The translations under genes were made by a program, and so were the position numbers. Positions 1 to 8,417 of a stretch of DNA of 64,000 nt are shown here, in pieces. The DNA is taken from NCBI GenBank assembly GCA_028877215.1, contig JAPPFJ010000035.1:372001-436000 (forward strand), read 5' to 3'. The DNA is from Gemmatimonadota bacterium (lineage in GTDB: Bacteria > Latescibacterota > UBA2968 > GCA-2709665). The notes under the pieces were generated by a model that saw only the letters and a list, made by a program, of their open reading frames with translations, was not told the DNA's origin and ran no database searches. Every line of letters starts with the position of its first letter. Position 1 is the stretch's first letter.

Positions 1-13
1 CCGTCATCTTCAT
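1..13 (-). CDS. 5' end of a gene running off the window edge
   Basis: On the minus strand an ATG at position 13 (frame reads M-K-M-T) is preceded by GGAG at a spacing of about eight bases. This looks like the translation start of a gene that continues to the left of the window. Only four codons are visible, so no product can be named. The palindromic element at 44-236 lies just upstream. Confidence 0.35.
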
Positions 14-43
14 CGTGAATTCTCCGGTGCTACCGGCCGAAAC

Positions 44-236
44 TTAGAAGCTGTCTTAAAATTCCCAGCGGTCTTCGCGCGGCTGCAAAAGCGCCGGCCG
101 GCGTTGGTCAAATCCACCCGTGGTACGAGATCGAGGCTGCGCTTGCTCGCCTCTCATAGGCGGATTTTCCCGCCTTGACCGCCACTTTCTCGCTCGCGCT
201 CGGGAACTCACCGGTAATTTTAACACTGCTTCTTAA
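44..236. repeat. Imperfect palindromic intergenic element, about 190 bp
   Basis: The left arm (44-71) and right arm (211-236) are inverted copies of each other. Both contain AGAAGC-N-GT-N-TTAAAATT in opposite orientation. A second inner inverted pair is GGTCAA near 105-111 with TTGACC near 174-179. The whole segment could fold into one long hairpin. It carries no open frame, and it fills the space between the partial gene at the edge and the end of the dehydratase gene. A non-autonomous palindromic element is the likeliest reading. Confidence 0.5.
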
Positions 237-317
237 GGATGGAAAACGTCAAATCTAATGCCCGGCCGCCGGTGCTGTCGACGACGCCCGTTGCGGTCCG
301 GCAACCTACCCCATGGT

Positions 318-1505
318 CTAATATTGAAACGGCGACACCTGCGCTTCCGTGACTTCCACCCCGAACCCGGGTCCGTCCAGAGGCTTCATTCGTCCGCTCC
401 GGGGTACGGCAACGCCGGGGGGCCGCGCGGCCTCGTCCGGGTCAACGCCGGGTGGGCTGGCGATGTAACATTCTGTCCACGGGATTGCCGGCATCGCGTA
501 ACAGACGTGCTGCCCGTACGGCGTATTGCCGCCGCCGTGTGGTATGACCGATATGCCGGCCGCCTCGGCGATCGCACAGATCTTGACGATCGCGGTCATC
601 CCGCCCACCCAGTTGATATCCGGCTGGAAAATGTCCAGGAGGTGGCGGCTTGCGGCGTGCTGGAAAGGAACGGTCGTGTACCAGTGTTCCCCCGTGGCCA
701 GGGTCGCCCAGGGGAGCCGGCGGCGCAATTCGGCATGGGCGTCGAGATCCTCCGAGCGAAGCATCTCCTCCATCCACTTGAGTTTGCTCGGGCGCAGTTC
801 CTCCGCAAGGCGAACGGCGTACTCCACGTCGAACGCCATCCAGCAGTCGAGCATCAGTTCCACGTTGTCGCCCGCGAGATCCCGCGTGTCGGCCACGAGA
901 TCCACGTTTTTCTTCAGACCTTCCAGCCCGTCCGCCGGACCGTACGGGCACGGCAGTTTGATGGCCTCGAAGCCCAGTTCGAGGTACCAGTCGGCGTCGC
1001 CGCCCGTGGCGTAGCAGAACATCTCGTCGCGCGCCGGTCCACCCAGCAACTCGTATACCGGCTTGTCAAGAAGCTTACCTTTCAGGTCCCAGAGCGCGAG
1101 GTCGATGGCGCTCACGGCGTAGGCATGCAGGCCGGTGGCGCCATATGAGGCCCCCATCCGCACCATCATGTCGTAGCACTTTTCGGTTGCCAGGCAACTC
1201 TCGCCCACCAGTCGGGGCCCGAGAAAGTCGTCGATGATGGCCGCAACGGGGCGCCCGTGGTTGGCCGTGGCGAAACCAAGGGTGCCGTCCTCGGCTTCCA
1301 CGACACAGCCGAAGCCGCCCCATCCCGGCAACCAGGACGGACGGAATGCGGCGTATCGCGGATAGCGCGTCATGGGGTTGGCAACGGGCCCCTGAGCGGC
1401 CCACGACGGGCGGCGCGCCGTCTTGTATTTCTCTGCGCCGGGCTTCGCGCGTCCGTACGATTCGGGAAAGTCCACGTTTACCGCGCGGATGGACTTGATT
1501 TTCAT
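318..1505 (-). CDS. L-rhamnonate dehydratase-like enolase-superfamily enzyme
   Basis: A 395-residue member of the mandelate racemase/muconate lactonizing family. These enzymes abstract the proton alpha to a carboxylate, using Mg2+, to dehydrate sugar acids. Visible active-site elements are Asp220 in LMLDCWMAFDVEYA, Glu246 in KWMEEML, Glu273 in ATGEHWYT, and His323 in VIPHGGG, after QPDINWVGG. These follow the rhamnonate dehydratase pattern (D, E, E, H), and the C-terminal PGFGVEV also matches that group. The IKLP around residues 182-185 sits where the KxK motif lies in other subgroups. The ATG is preceded by GGGAGG nine bases upstream. It is the last gene of a minus-strand run that includes the kelch protein. 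The exact sugar-acid substrate is inferred. Confidence 0.85.
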   Translation of the reverse strand: MKIKSIRAVNVDFPESYGRAKPGAEKYKTARRPSWAAQGPVANPMTRYPRYAAFRPSWLPGWGGFGCVVEAEDGTLGFATANHGRPVAAIIDDFLGPRLVGESCLATEKCYDMMVRMGASYGATGLHAYAVSAIDLALWDLKGKLLDKPVYELLGGPARDEMFCYATGGDADWYLELGFEAIKLPCPYGPADGLEGLKKNVDLVADTRDLAGDNVELMLDCWMAFDVEYAVRLAEELRPSKLKWMEEMLRSEDLDAHAELRRRLPWATLATGEHWYTTVPFQHAASRHLLDIFQPDINWVGGMTAIVKICAIAEAAGISVIPHGGGNTPYGQHVCYAMPAIPWTECYIASPPGVDPDEAARPPGVAVPRSGRMKPLDGPGFGVEVTEAQVSPFQY

Positions 1506-1571
1506 CTTGAGATTCCTCCCGGATACGAAATCACCTGCCGCCCGGGTGTCGGCGGCGCTGCCGTTTTCTGT

Positions 1572-2513
1572 TCACCCCCGCCAATCCGGCGGGAGCTCCA
1601 GGGACCAGACTTCGCTGTTCAAGGGCCGGGCATGCCCGCCGGCCAGCCAGATCCTGTCCTTGAAGACATAGGCCGAATGCTCGTGGCGATTTGTCCAGAT
1701 CACGTCCGACTTGAGCTGCGTCCAGTTCGCGCCGTCCTTCGAGTACCAGACGTCGCCGAAGTCGCCGTCCTTGCGCGACCATCCACCCAGGACCCACATA
1801 TGGTCCCGGTAGACGACGAGGGAAAACCACATGCGTTTCTTCCAGGGCGCCTCGGCCGTAACCTGCGTCCAGTTCGCGCCGTCTTCCGAGCACCAGACGT
1901 CGTTGAGCGGAATGGTCTCGGGCTGCCATGCGCCGCCGCCCATGATCCAGATTTTGTTCCTGAAAACCACGGCCTGGGCGTGCGTCCGCTTCGACCACGC
2001 CGCGTGCTCGACGTCGCATCTCCAGTTCCTGCCGTCGGCGGTGGACCAAACGTCGTTCTTGAGGTTCGTGTCATCGTCCTGATAGAAATTCTCGGTCCCA
2101 CCCATGATCCACATTCTGTCCCTGAACACGACGAACGACGGCGATACCCTGGGGCACCACCCCGGATCATCCGTTTCCAGAACCCATTCGGCGCCGTCGG
2201 ACGACGACCATACCGTGTTCGTGTTCTCCGCGCCGGGCAGTTTCCGTCCCCCCATCAGCCACATCCGGCCCCTGAACGGCATGGTTGCCGGAAGGTCGCC
2301 GTGCTCCCACGGCGCAACCTCAACGGTTCGGGTCCAGTTCACCCCGTCGGACGACTTCCAGACGTCGCGCGGATTGGGTGTCTGCGGGGTGAACCAGCCG
2401 CCGAATATCCACATATGCCCGTCCCACACCATCTCCCCCTGCGAGTCCCGCGCCTGCCATGCCGCCTTCTCCGTCACGCAAACCCAGTCGGGGCCCTTTA
2501 CCACGTTGCTCAT
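1572..2513 (-). CDS. Kelch/Asp-box beta-propeller protein
   Basis: A protein of 313 residues built from six regular repeats. Each has a kelch-type core such as RDRMWIMGG, RGRMWLMGG or KDRIWLAGG. Five of them are followed by an Asp-box-like signature of the form DVWxSxDGxNWT (for example DVWKSSDG, DVWYSKDG). This predicts a six-bladed propeller, probably a binding or scaffold protein rather than a defined enzyme. There is no signal peptide. The ATG at 2513 is chosen because GGGAG lies just before it; an upstream in-frame start at 2570 would add 19 residues and has weaker support. It sits 66 bases upstream of the dehydratase gene and is probably cotranscribed with it. Kelch-like proteins often accompany sugar-acid enzymes, but the role here is unknown. 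Confidence 0.75.
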   Translation of the reverse strand: MSNVVKGPDWVCVTEKAAWQARDSQGEMVWDGHMWIFGGWFTPQTPNPRDVWKSSDGVNWTRTVEVAPWEHGDLPATMPFRGRMWLMGGRKLPGAENTNTVWSSSDGAEWVLETDDPGWCPRVSPSFVVFRDRMWIMGGTENFYQDDDTNLKNDVWSTADGRNWRCDVEHAAWSKRTHAQAVVFRNKIWIMGGGAWQPETIPLNDVWCSEDGANWTQVTAEAPWKKRMWFSLVVYRDHMWVLGGWSRKDGDFGDVWYSKDGANWTQLKSDVIWTNRHEHSAYVFKDRIWLAGGHARPLNSEVWSLELPPDWRG

Positions 2514-2584
2514 ATCGGTTTCTCCCGGATAAAGATTCGACACCGTCACGTTTTTCCGAAAAGAGGCCATTCACGCCGGACGAC

Positions 2585-3625
2585 CTACTCCAGCCTCCAG
2601 CCCGATGCGTCGACCGCCAGCTTCCTGTGCCCCCGGTAGCAATCGTATACCGCGTGCATTTCCTCGATGCTGTCAAAGTAGCCCACGATGTGCGCCGCGC
2701 TGAACGTATCGCCGGCTTTTACGGGCAAGCCATGCATTTCAAGGATCATCACGATGATATCTCCCGGCCGCTGGCTGCACCAGGCCTCGTAGACGACGGA
2801 GGGATCGAGCGTGAGGCCGCCCAGCCACGGCCCATCGCCGCCCGTTTCAGGATCCCACAGGCGGTACGCCCGGATGAAATGCCCGGGCGTTCTGTTCAGG
2901 TCGCGGCGATATCCATACTTCCGGTCCGGCGGGAATGGTTCGAAGAATTCGCTCGACGGGATGCGCAGGCCATGGGGTCCGCTCAGATAGCTGAGATAGA
3001 TTTCGCTGAACGAATCACCCCTTATATGCCGGACGCAGCCGGGCGTGTCGTTCCTGAGAAACATCTCCGGAGAGTCGTTCACGCTTTCGATCCTGTCCAT
3101 CAACACGAAAAACCGCTCGCCTTTGGGAAACACGATCAACTGCGTCCACCAGGACCCCGCATTCCGGCCCGGCGCCGCATATTCGAAACGATAGCGGGTC
3201 CTAACGGCAATGAAGTCCCTCCCGCGAGTCACATCCGGCTGCACGGGCTTCATCCTGTGGCAGAGCTGCGGCCCCTCGATCATTCGCTTCCGATGACTGC
3301 TTCCGTGCGACAGGATGGCGTATTCCCTGCTCACGGGGTCCGGCTCGTTCTCATGCCAGCGGTATCGCCCCACACCGTGCCCGTCATCCGCAATCACGCT
3401 ACCGCTGTACGATTCGTCGCTGCCCGCCTCCATCAGCCAGTCGACAACCATCAGGCCGTCGCCCGCCTCCCGGAAGCCCGTCTTCCTGTCGACGAACGAT
3501 CCCTTTTCGATCCCCGTCATCCATTGCTTCGGGTTTCGCTTTGGAATCGCGGCTTCGAGTTCGGCGGTTTCGATTCTGATCCTGCGATCGTCTTCGATCA
3601 CGCTTGCCCATGCGACATCTTTCAT
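2585..3625 (-). CDS. Conserved-looking hypothetical protein, possibly carbohydrate-related
   Basis: I do not recognise this 346-residue soluble protein. It is rich in aromatic residues and beta-prone segments (for example SWWTQLIVFPKGERFFVLMDRIES), with no signal peptide or membrane helix. That texture is seen in carbohydrate-active beta-sandwich or propeller proteins, but no catalytic motif is evident. The ATG at 3625 is preferred over one nine bases upstream, because GAGAGG sits nine bases before it and abuts the earlier ATG. It lies between the esterase and the kelch gene on the same strand, so a role in the same polysaccharide or sugar-acid context is an inference. Confidence 0.6.
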   Translation of the reverse strand: MKDVAWASVIEDDRRIRIETAELEAAIPKRNPKQWMTGIEKGSFVDRKTGFREAGDGLMVVDWLMEAGSDESYSGSVIADDGHGVGRYRWHENEPDPVSREYAILSHGSSHRKRMIEGPQLCHRMKPVQPDVTRGRDFIAVRTRYRFEYAAPGRNAGSWWTQLIVFPKGERFFVLMDRIESVNDSPEMFLRNDTPGCVRHIRGDSFSEIYLSYLSGPHGLRIPSSEFFEPFPPDRKYGYRRDLNRTPGHFIRAYRLWDPETGGDGPWLGGLTLDPSVVYEAWCSQRPGDIIVMILEMHGLPVKAGDTFSAAHIVGYFDSIEEMHAVYDCYRGHRKLAVDASGWRLE

Positions 3626-3817
3626 TACGGTCATCCTCTCACAATCGACGGCACTTCAAACACAACGCCCCGTGCTGCAGGGGCGCTTCGCGAACCGACC
3701 TTACAACAACATGACATCCGCGATTTTGATATGGCTTGACCATGTCGTCGACCAGGTTAAGAAGGACGTTGAACGATGATTGCTGGATGACGGCCGGAAG
3801 GATGGGAGCCCTGCTCC

Positions 3818-6034
3818 TTACGTTTTCCCTCTCGCGTCTCGCTTCTTCAGATGTTTGCGCAAGAATTCGAAGGTGCTCACGCCGTTGATGGTGTGTGGGC
3901 CGTTGAAGTATTCGATTTCCGTGCGGTCTTCCAGGCCCCGAAGCGCGTAATGCCGGTATGTCCTGGCATATTCGTAGGCCACCCATTCGTCCGGTGCGAC
4001 ACCGTCGTGGTGCCCGCGTTCGACCATAAAGGGACGGGGGCAGATCAGCCAGGACATTTCAGCATAGTTGAACGTATTGCCAAGATTGAATTCGGGCATT
4101 TCGTATTCACCACTGAACAGATAACTGTACCTGTGTCGAGCCGAGGCGTTTTTCCAGATCCACTCGTTGAAGTCCGCCGAGCAGATGGAGAGACAGTATT
4201 GTTTTACGAGAGCAGGGACGCGCATGGCGGTTTTGCCGCCGTAGCTGATACCATAAAATCCGATGCGCCCCGCATCCACATACGGCAGGGACGACAACCA
4301 GGCCAGCGTCTGCTCGTGCTGCCGGACGATGAAGGAGAAAAGCGAGAGTTTGAGCGGATTGGCCTTACGCTGAAGCACCCGAAAGGCATCCTGCCCGATG
4401 TAGGGATTCTGAGGGGCGTATGTGACAAAGCCCTCCCTGGCCAGATCGTATGCGAAATTTCTGTACGGATGCCGCGGACCGTTCGGATCTACCACGGATT
4501 GGGCCCTGCCCTCCAACCCGTGCTGGCAGACCACTATCGGGTGTTTTTCGTCCTTTCGAATGCTTTTGGGGATCAGCAGGATGCCATAGGCGAAGACGTC
4601 GGAATAGACTTCGAGCACAACCTCGTAGGCCCTGACTTCGGGATGGTCATAGAACAAACGGGTGCGCGGGTTTGGAGACAGTGAAATGGGCGGCAGGGGA
4701 CCGATGACGTCGTCCCAGAGTCGCCGGCGGTATTCCTCTACCAATTCCGCATCGATGCCCGTGTCGGATCCTCCGGCTTCGGTCCAGTATCCGGCCCGAC
4801 GGAATTCTGCCTCCGACAGGGCGAACTGCGTGTGATCCAGGAGTTGATCGAATTGCCGTTTAAATCGGGCTTTTTGAGACACACCTTCGCGAACTCGGGT
4901 TGGCAACACCGACGACGACGACACCGAAGATGAAGACGCACCAAGGGCTTTCAGAAACGCTTCCAGCGTCACGTCGGCGCCGGCCCGTCCGTCGGGGCTT
5001 CTGGTCAGGACCAACGAGCCGCCGTCCGCAGCGGCCAAACCGCGAGCGCGGTCGAATTCCGCCTCGACTGCTTCCTGGCGCGGCGTCGTCAGCCGGCCCG
5101 GAGCGGCGGTTTGCCTGCGGCCCCGGGCTTCCGGCGGTCCTGTGATTTCGGGATGGTCCGCAATTTCCACGACGAGCGAGCGAGGGGCGATAAGAGACGC
5201 GATTTCGGCGTCGCCGAACGCGTCGAGCAGGCCGAACAGGTTTCGATAGATGGGTTGGCGCCAGAGGTCTTCACGGGGTTGAAAGTAACCCGAGACCGAA
5301 ACTGCGCCGATGCGCGCATCCAGCGCGGCGGCATAAAACGCGACCAGGCCCCCCTCCCCGTGCCCGAACACGCCGACCGGAAGGTCGTCGGAACACAGTG
5401 CGTCGACCGCAGCGAGGATCTTCTGGATTTCGTACCCGATGACGTGACGGCCCAATTCATACGCCGCGCGGTAGATGAACTCCCGATGCGGCTGGTTGGT
5501 CATGCCGATATCGGGATGTCCCGAGTGGTCGCACCGGCGGTCCATCAGGAGAGGAACAAGGACGCGGCATCCGTTATCGGCCAACCGTCGTGCAACGTGT
5601 GAGGAGGCCGGAACGCCTGGTTGCAAGCCGCTGAATTGCTCCGGTGTGAAGTCACAGTCCGGGAGGGCAATTACGTTGGCAACCGGCGGCCGGTCGGGCT
5701 GCAGCAACAGGCCCTCGCCGTCGACGCCTTTGAGCGCGGGCCAGTTGACTTCAAAGATCCGACAGCCCTGACCGGAAGCCACTTCGGCCGGACCGTCAAT
5801 GGGTGAAACGATCCGGATGGTTCCGCTTTCGCGGGAATCGAATAGGCCCAGCGTGTCGGAGAGGCGCTGCCGTTGCGATTCGTCCGAAGCCGCCGCTCGT
5901 TTGGAATCGCGGCGGCGGCGCGCGGACCGCGTCGCACGCGTGAGGTAACGATCGATACCCGCGACCATGGCGGCGGCCAGATCGCCCTCAACGTCGAGCC
6001 GGCTGGTTCCCGACAATACGCACTGGGTTGACAA
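3818..6034 (-). CDS. Tandem alpha/beta-hydrolase (esterase/dienelactone-hydrolase type), N-terminal domain lacking the nucleophile
   Basis: A 738-residue protein with two alpha/beta-hydrolase-like halves. The C-terminal half has an intact nucleophile elbow, FYGISYGG (Ser near residue 597), with candidate Asp/His partners in GHHDGVAPDEW and NGPHTING, like acetyl-xylan-esterase or dienelactone-hydrolase relatives. The N-terminal half has VFGHGEGG near residues 222-229, where Gly replaces the expected Ser, so it is probably inactive. The halves are joined by a Ser-rich linker (SSSSVSSSS, about residues 366-376). The start is TTG at 6034, supported by GGGAGG six bases upstream; there is no better ATG. 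The substrate is probably an ester of a sugar polymer, inferred from neighbours. Confidence 0.75.
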   Translation of the reverse strand: MSTQCVLSGTSRLDVEGDLAAAMVAGIDRYLTRATRSARRRRDSKRAAASDESQRQRLSDTLGLFDSRESGTIRIVSPIDGPAEVASGQGCRIFEVNWPALKGVDGEGLLLQPDRPPVANVIALPDCDFTPEQFSGLQPGVPASSHVARRLADNGCRVLVPLLMDRRCDHSGHPDIGMTNQPHREFIYRAAYELGRHVIGYEIQKILAAVDALCSDDLPVGVFGHGEGGLVAFYAAALDARIGAVSVSGYFQPREDLWRQPIYRNLFGLLDAFGDAEIASLIAPRSLVVEIADHPEITGPPEARGRRQTAAPGRLTTPRQEAVEAEFDRARGLAAADGGSLVLTRSPDGRAGADVTLEAFLKALGASSSSVSSSSVLPTRVREGVSQKARFKRQFDQLLDHTQFALSEAEFRRAGYWTEAGGSDTGIDAELVEEYRRRLWDDVIGPLPPISLSPNPRTRLFYDHPEVRAYEVVLEVYSDVFAYGILLIPKSIRKDEKHPIVVCQHGLEGRAQSVVDPNGPRHPYRNFAYDLAREGFVTYAPQNPYIGQDAFRVLQRKANPLKLSLFSFIVRQHEQTLAWLSSLPYVDAGRIGFYGISYGGKTAMRVPALVKQYCLSICSADFNEWIWKNASARHRYSYLFSGEYEMPEFNLGNTFNYAEMSWLICPRPFMVERGHHDGVAPDEWVAYEYARTYRHYALRGLEDRTEIEYFNGPHTINGVSTFEFLRKHLKKRDARGKT

Positions 6035-6207
6035 TTGATGCCTCCCGGAATCTCAGGATCCCGGATCGAAGTGGAATCCAGTGAGTCGACGCCTGCTCAC
6101 GCAATAGCTCCGTCGCATTCTCGCCCGTTATGATTTCTGAAGTTTGCGATTCCGATCCTTCCACAAGCTAAGCCATCGTGGCCGGAATATCAACAGACAT
6201 CCACCGT

Positions 6208-7386
6208 TCAGGACTGAATTTCGCGAAGTTCGTCGTTCTCCGCGGTGATCTGCACGCTTCCTTTTTCCGTAATCACGAAGACATCCTCCCACAGCATCTG
6301 AACACCTGACGCGGACAATCCGGGCTCGGTGCTGATGACCATCCCCGGCGCCAGCGGCGTATGATCGTCAGGATGAATGCTCGGCGGTTCGGTAATCAAC
6401 AGGCCCTGCCCGTGGCCCATACGGGAGGGTCCGAAACGCTCCAGCCCTTCTGTCTGCGAACAGGCCGTCTCGATCGCATCGGTCCCCACGCGGTAGACCT
6501 CGGAACACGGCACCCCGGGCCCGAGGGCAGCGGCCATGCTCCGGTTCACCGCCAGCAGTGCGTCGTACGTCCTTCTCAACGCGTCCGTCGCGTTGCCCAG
6601 GACACCCCACCGCGTATAGTCGATGGTGTACATTCCCACGCGGGCGCCCGTATCCACACCCACAACCTGGCCCGCTTCCAGCGGCCTGTCATAACCGAAC
6701 GGGTTCCGCGATCCCGGGATGCCCAGGAGCAGCATGACGAACGACGTCCCGTCGCCGCCCTCTTCCAGAATCAGCCGCCGCAAAAGGCGCGCCGTCTCAC
6801 GTTCCGTCATGCACGGTCGAATCACCCCGAACAGCCTCTGGCGGGCTCTTGCCGTCACTTCTCCCGCCTGACGGATATACGCGATTTCTTCGGTCGACTT
6901 TACCATCCGTAATCTTACGATGATATCCGCAGCGTCCACAAATGTGACATCCGGTAACGCAGCAGTCAGGTCCTGATACGCTCCTGCCGGCATTCCCATC
7001 CGCTGTTCCTGCCCAAGCTCCGCGCCCACGGAGCCTCCGGCCGTTCCCGCGTCCCGAAGCGCCTGGATCACGACGGCCTGAGGAAACGCGAACAGGTCCG
7101 TGTACCCGCGCACGTCGGTCAGGTAAGATCCGAGCGCCAGGTTGTCCTGTCCCTGCGTCACGACGATCGGCTCGCCCTCCAAGGGCAGGATGAAAACCGA
7201 CGGACGGGTCAGAGAGGCGTGGAGGGCGGCGCTCGCCGACGTGCCGGCGAAATACTGAAAGTTCTCCTCCCCCGTGACAAACAACGCGTCCAATCCGCGC
7301 CAGTCCATTTCCTCACGCGCGCGGGCATACCGCCGCTCCATATCCTGCCGGGAGAACATCGCGTATTCAAGATCGCCCGATGACAT
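6208..7386 (-). CDS. M24 family metallopeptidase (Xaa-Pro aminopeptidase/creatinase fold)
   Basis: A 392-residue cytosolic protein with the creatinase N-terminal domain (about 1-150) and a C-terminal pita-bread catalytic domain. All five metal ligands of the family can be picked out: Asp in GVDTGARVG, Asp in TIDYTRWG, His in GHGQGLLITEPPSIH, Glu in ISTEPGL and Glu in WEDVFVITE. It probably cleaves X-Pro peptides, or has a creatinase-like amidinohydrolase activity. The ATG at 7386 gives the full family length, but the ribosome site is weak (ATAGG). Its own promoter is likely, since about 1 kb of non-coding DNA lies upstream and 173 bases separate it from the hydrolase gene downstream. Confidence 0.88.
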   Translation of the reverse strand: MSSGDLEYAMFSRQDMERRYARAREEMDWRGLDALFVTGEENFQYFAGTSASAALHASLTRPSVFILPLEGEPIVVTQGQDNLALGSYLTDVRGYTDLFAFPQAVVIQALRDAGTAGGSVGAELGQEQRMGMPAGAYQDLTAALPDVTFVDAADIIVRLRMVKSTEEIAYIRQAGEVTARARQRLFGVIRPCMTERETARLLRRLILEEGGDGTSFVMLLLGIPGSRNPFGYDRPLEAGQVVGVDTGARVGMYTIDYTRWGVLGNATDALRRTYDALLAVNRSMAAALGPGVPCSEVYRVGTDAIETACSQTEGLERFGPSRMGHGQGLLITEPPSIHPDDHTPLAPGMVISTEPGLSASGVQMLWEDVFVITEKGSVQITAENDELREIQS

Positions 7387-7707
7387 AACCTATCCGACTC
7401 CAAATGCTTCTTCCGTCAGGCACTGTACGGATCAGATCGACCTGAATTGCAGTTCGCAGAAAAAGGTATTGTACCCAACGGGTTTCCGCGGCGCTGAATC
7501 TCAACAGAAAACCGACCCGGTCGTAGTGGGAGAACATCCGAGAATCGTCGAGTCCGCCGACGTCTGTCGCACACCGACGTCAGGTTGGCGGCGGCGGATT
7601 CGCTTGTATTGCGCACTTCGGAGACTACGAACATATTAAATAATTTACATTTAAATTTATATTTATTGCAAAAATAGGCCATTTATAATTAATTTTAAAT
7701 ATTTATA

Positions 7708-7735
7708 TTGACATATTGGGATTAAACCGTATATT
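7708..7735 (+). promoter_or_regulatory. Sigma-70-like promoter without an obvious gene
   Basis: TTGACA at 7708-7713 and TATATT at 7730-7735 are separated by 16 bases inside an AT-rich island. The nearest plus-strand gene begins about 680 bases downstream. The promoter is therefore either spurious, drives a long leader, or drives a non-coding RNA. Confidence 0.4.
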
Positions 7736-7837
7736 TCCATTTCAGAATACTTCAGGTCAAGACGGATTGATATTTCAAACCGCACCTGTCCAGAATCGTC
7801 TTTTCAAACCGCTATCACGACAGGTTCCACCTGCTAC

Positions 7838-7986
7838 AGGAGCGAGGGCATCCTGCCCTCGAACTTCGCGTCACTTTCCCCTATTCGCGTCCAGAGACAG
7901 ATGCGTCCACGAAATCCGACACCGGGTTACGAAAAACACCGTGTGCGACGAGTTATCCGATGTCGAGGGCAGGATGCCCTCGCTCC
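7838..7986. repeat. Element flanked by inverted GAGGGCATCCTGCCCTC hairpins
   Basis: A 25-base block at 7838-7862 (core GAGCGAGGGCATCCTGCC) recurs in inverted orientation at 7962-7986 with one mismatch. Each arm is itself a hairpin (GAGGGC/GCCCTC). The 99 bases between show no gene. The structure fits a paired REP or MITE-like element. Confidence 0.6.
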
Positions 7987-8417
7987 CGGGAACGCCAACC
8001 AAACAGGTCCCAAATCGGTTTCTGTCCTGGACAGCCGTGGCCAAAAGAAGGTGACCTGCATTGGCACCTTGAAACGACTTTCAAGAAAACCGGGTACTTA
8101 CGCATCCAAGATCGTCTTTTTCAAACTATCTTGGACAGCAGTGATTTCAAACGAACGTGCGCCCTGACGGTTGGGTCGTGGATGGATGTTACGCGTTCCT
8201 GCTGGCGGATAGCGAGCATCCAAAATACCTCCGGGCCGTTGCTGCCGCAAGCCACTTTAGCGGTCGATATCGAATTCGGAAATGCAATGCGGGCGACGGT
8301 CCGAGTACCCCGAAGCGGTTCGCTTCCCGGCGCCTTACTCTATTGGAACGGTGTTGGAATCGTCGAACCCGAAAACAGGCCCCTACATGAATCGACAGTG
8401 AGTGAATTCCCGGAATA

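Larger units (their letters stand above)
7387..8417. other. About 1 kb without a recognisable gene
   Basis: This gap contains no credible coding frame on either strand. From about 7636 to 7740 it is strikingly AT-rich compared with everything around it. It holds a consensus-like promoter at 7708-7735 and an inverted-repeat element at 7838-7986. It also has two similar short segments near 7785-7815 and 8108-8145, sharing TCGTCTTTTTCAAAC-like text. A non-coding RNA, a decayed mobile element or a regulatory region are all possible. Confidence 0.5.

Noticed and set aside
1257..2639. 460-residue plus-strand frame
   Set aside because: Antisense to the kelch and dehydratase genes; low-complexity Arg/Pro/His-rich translation typical of shadows.
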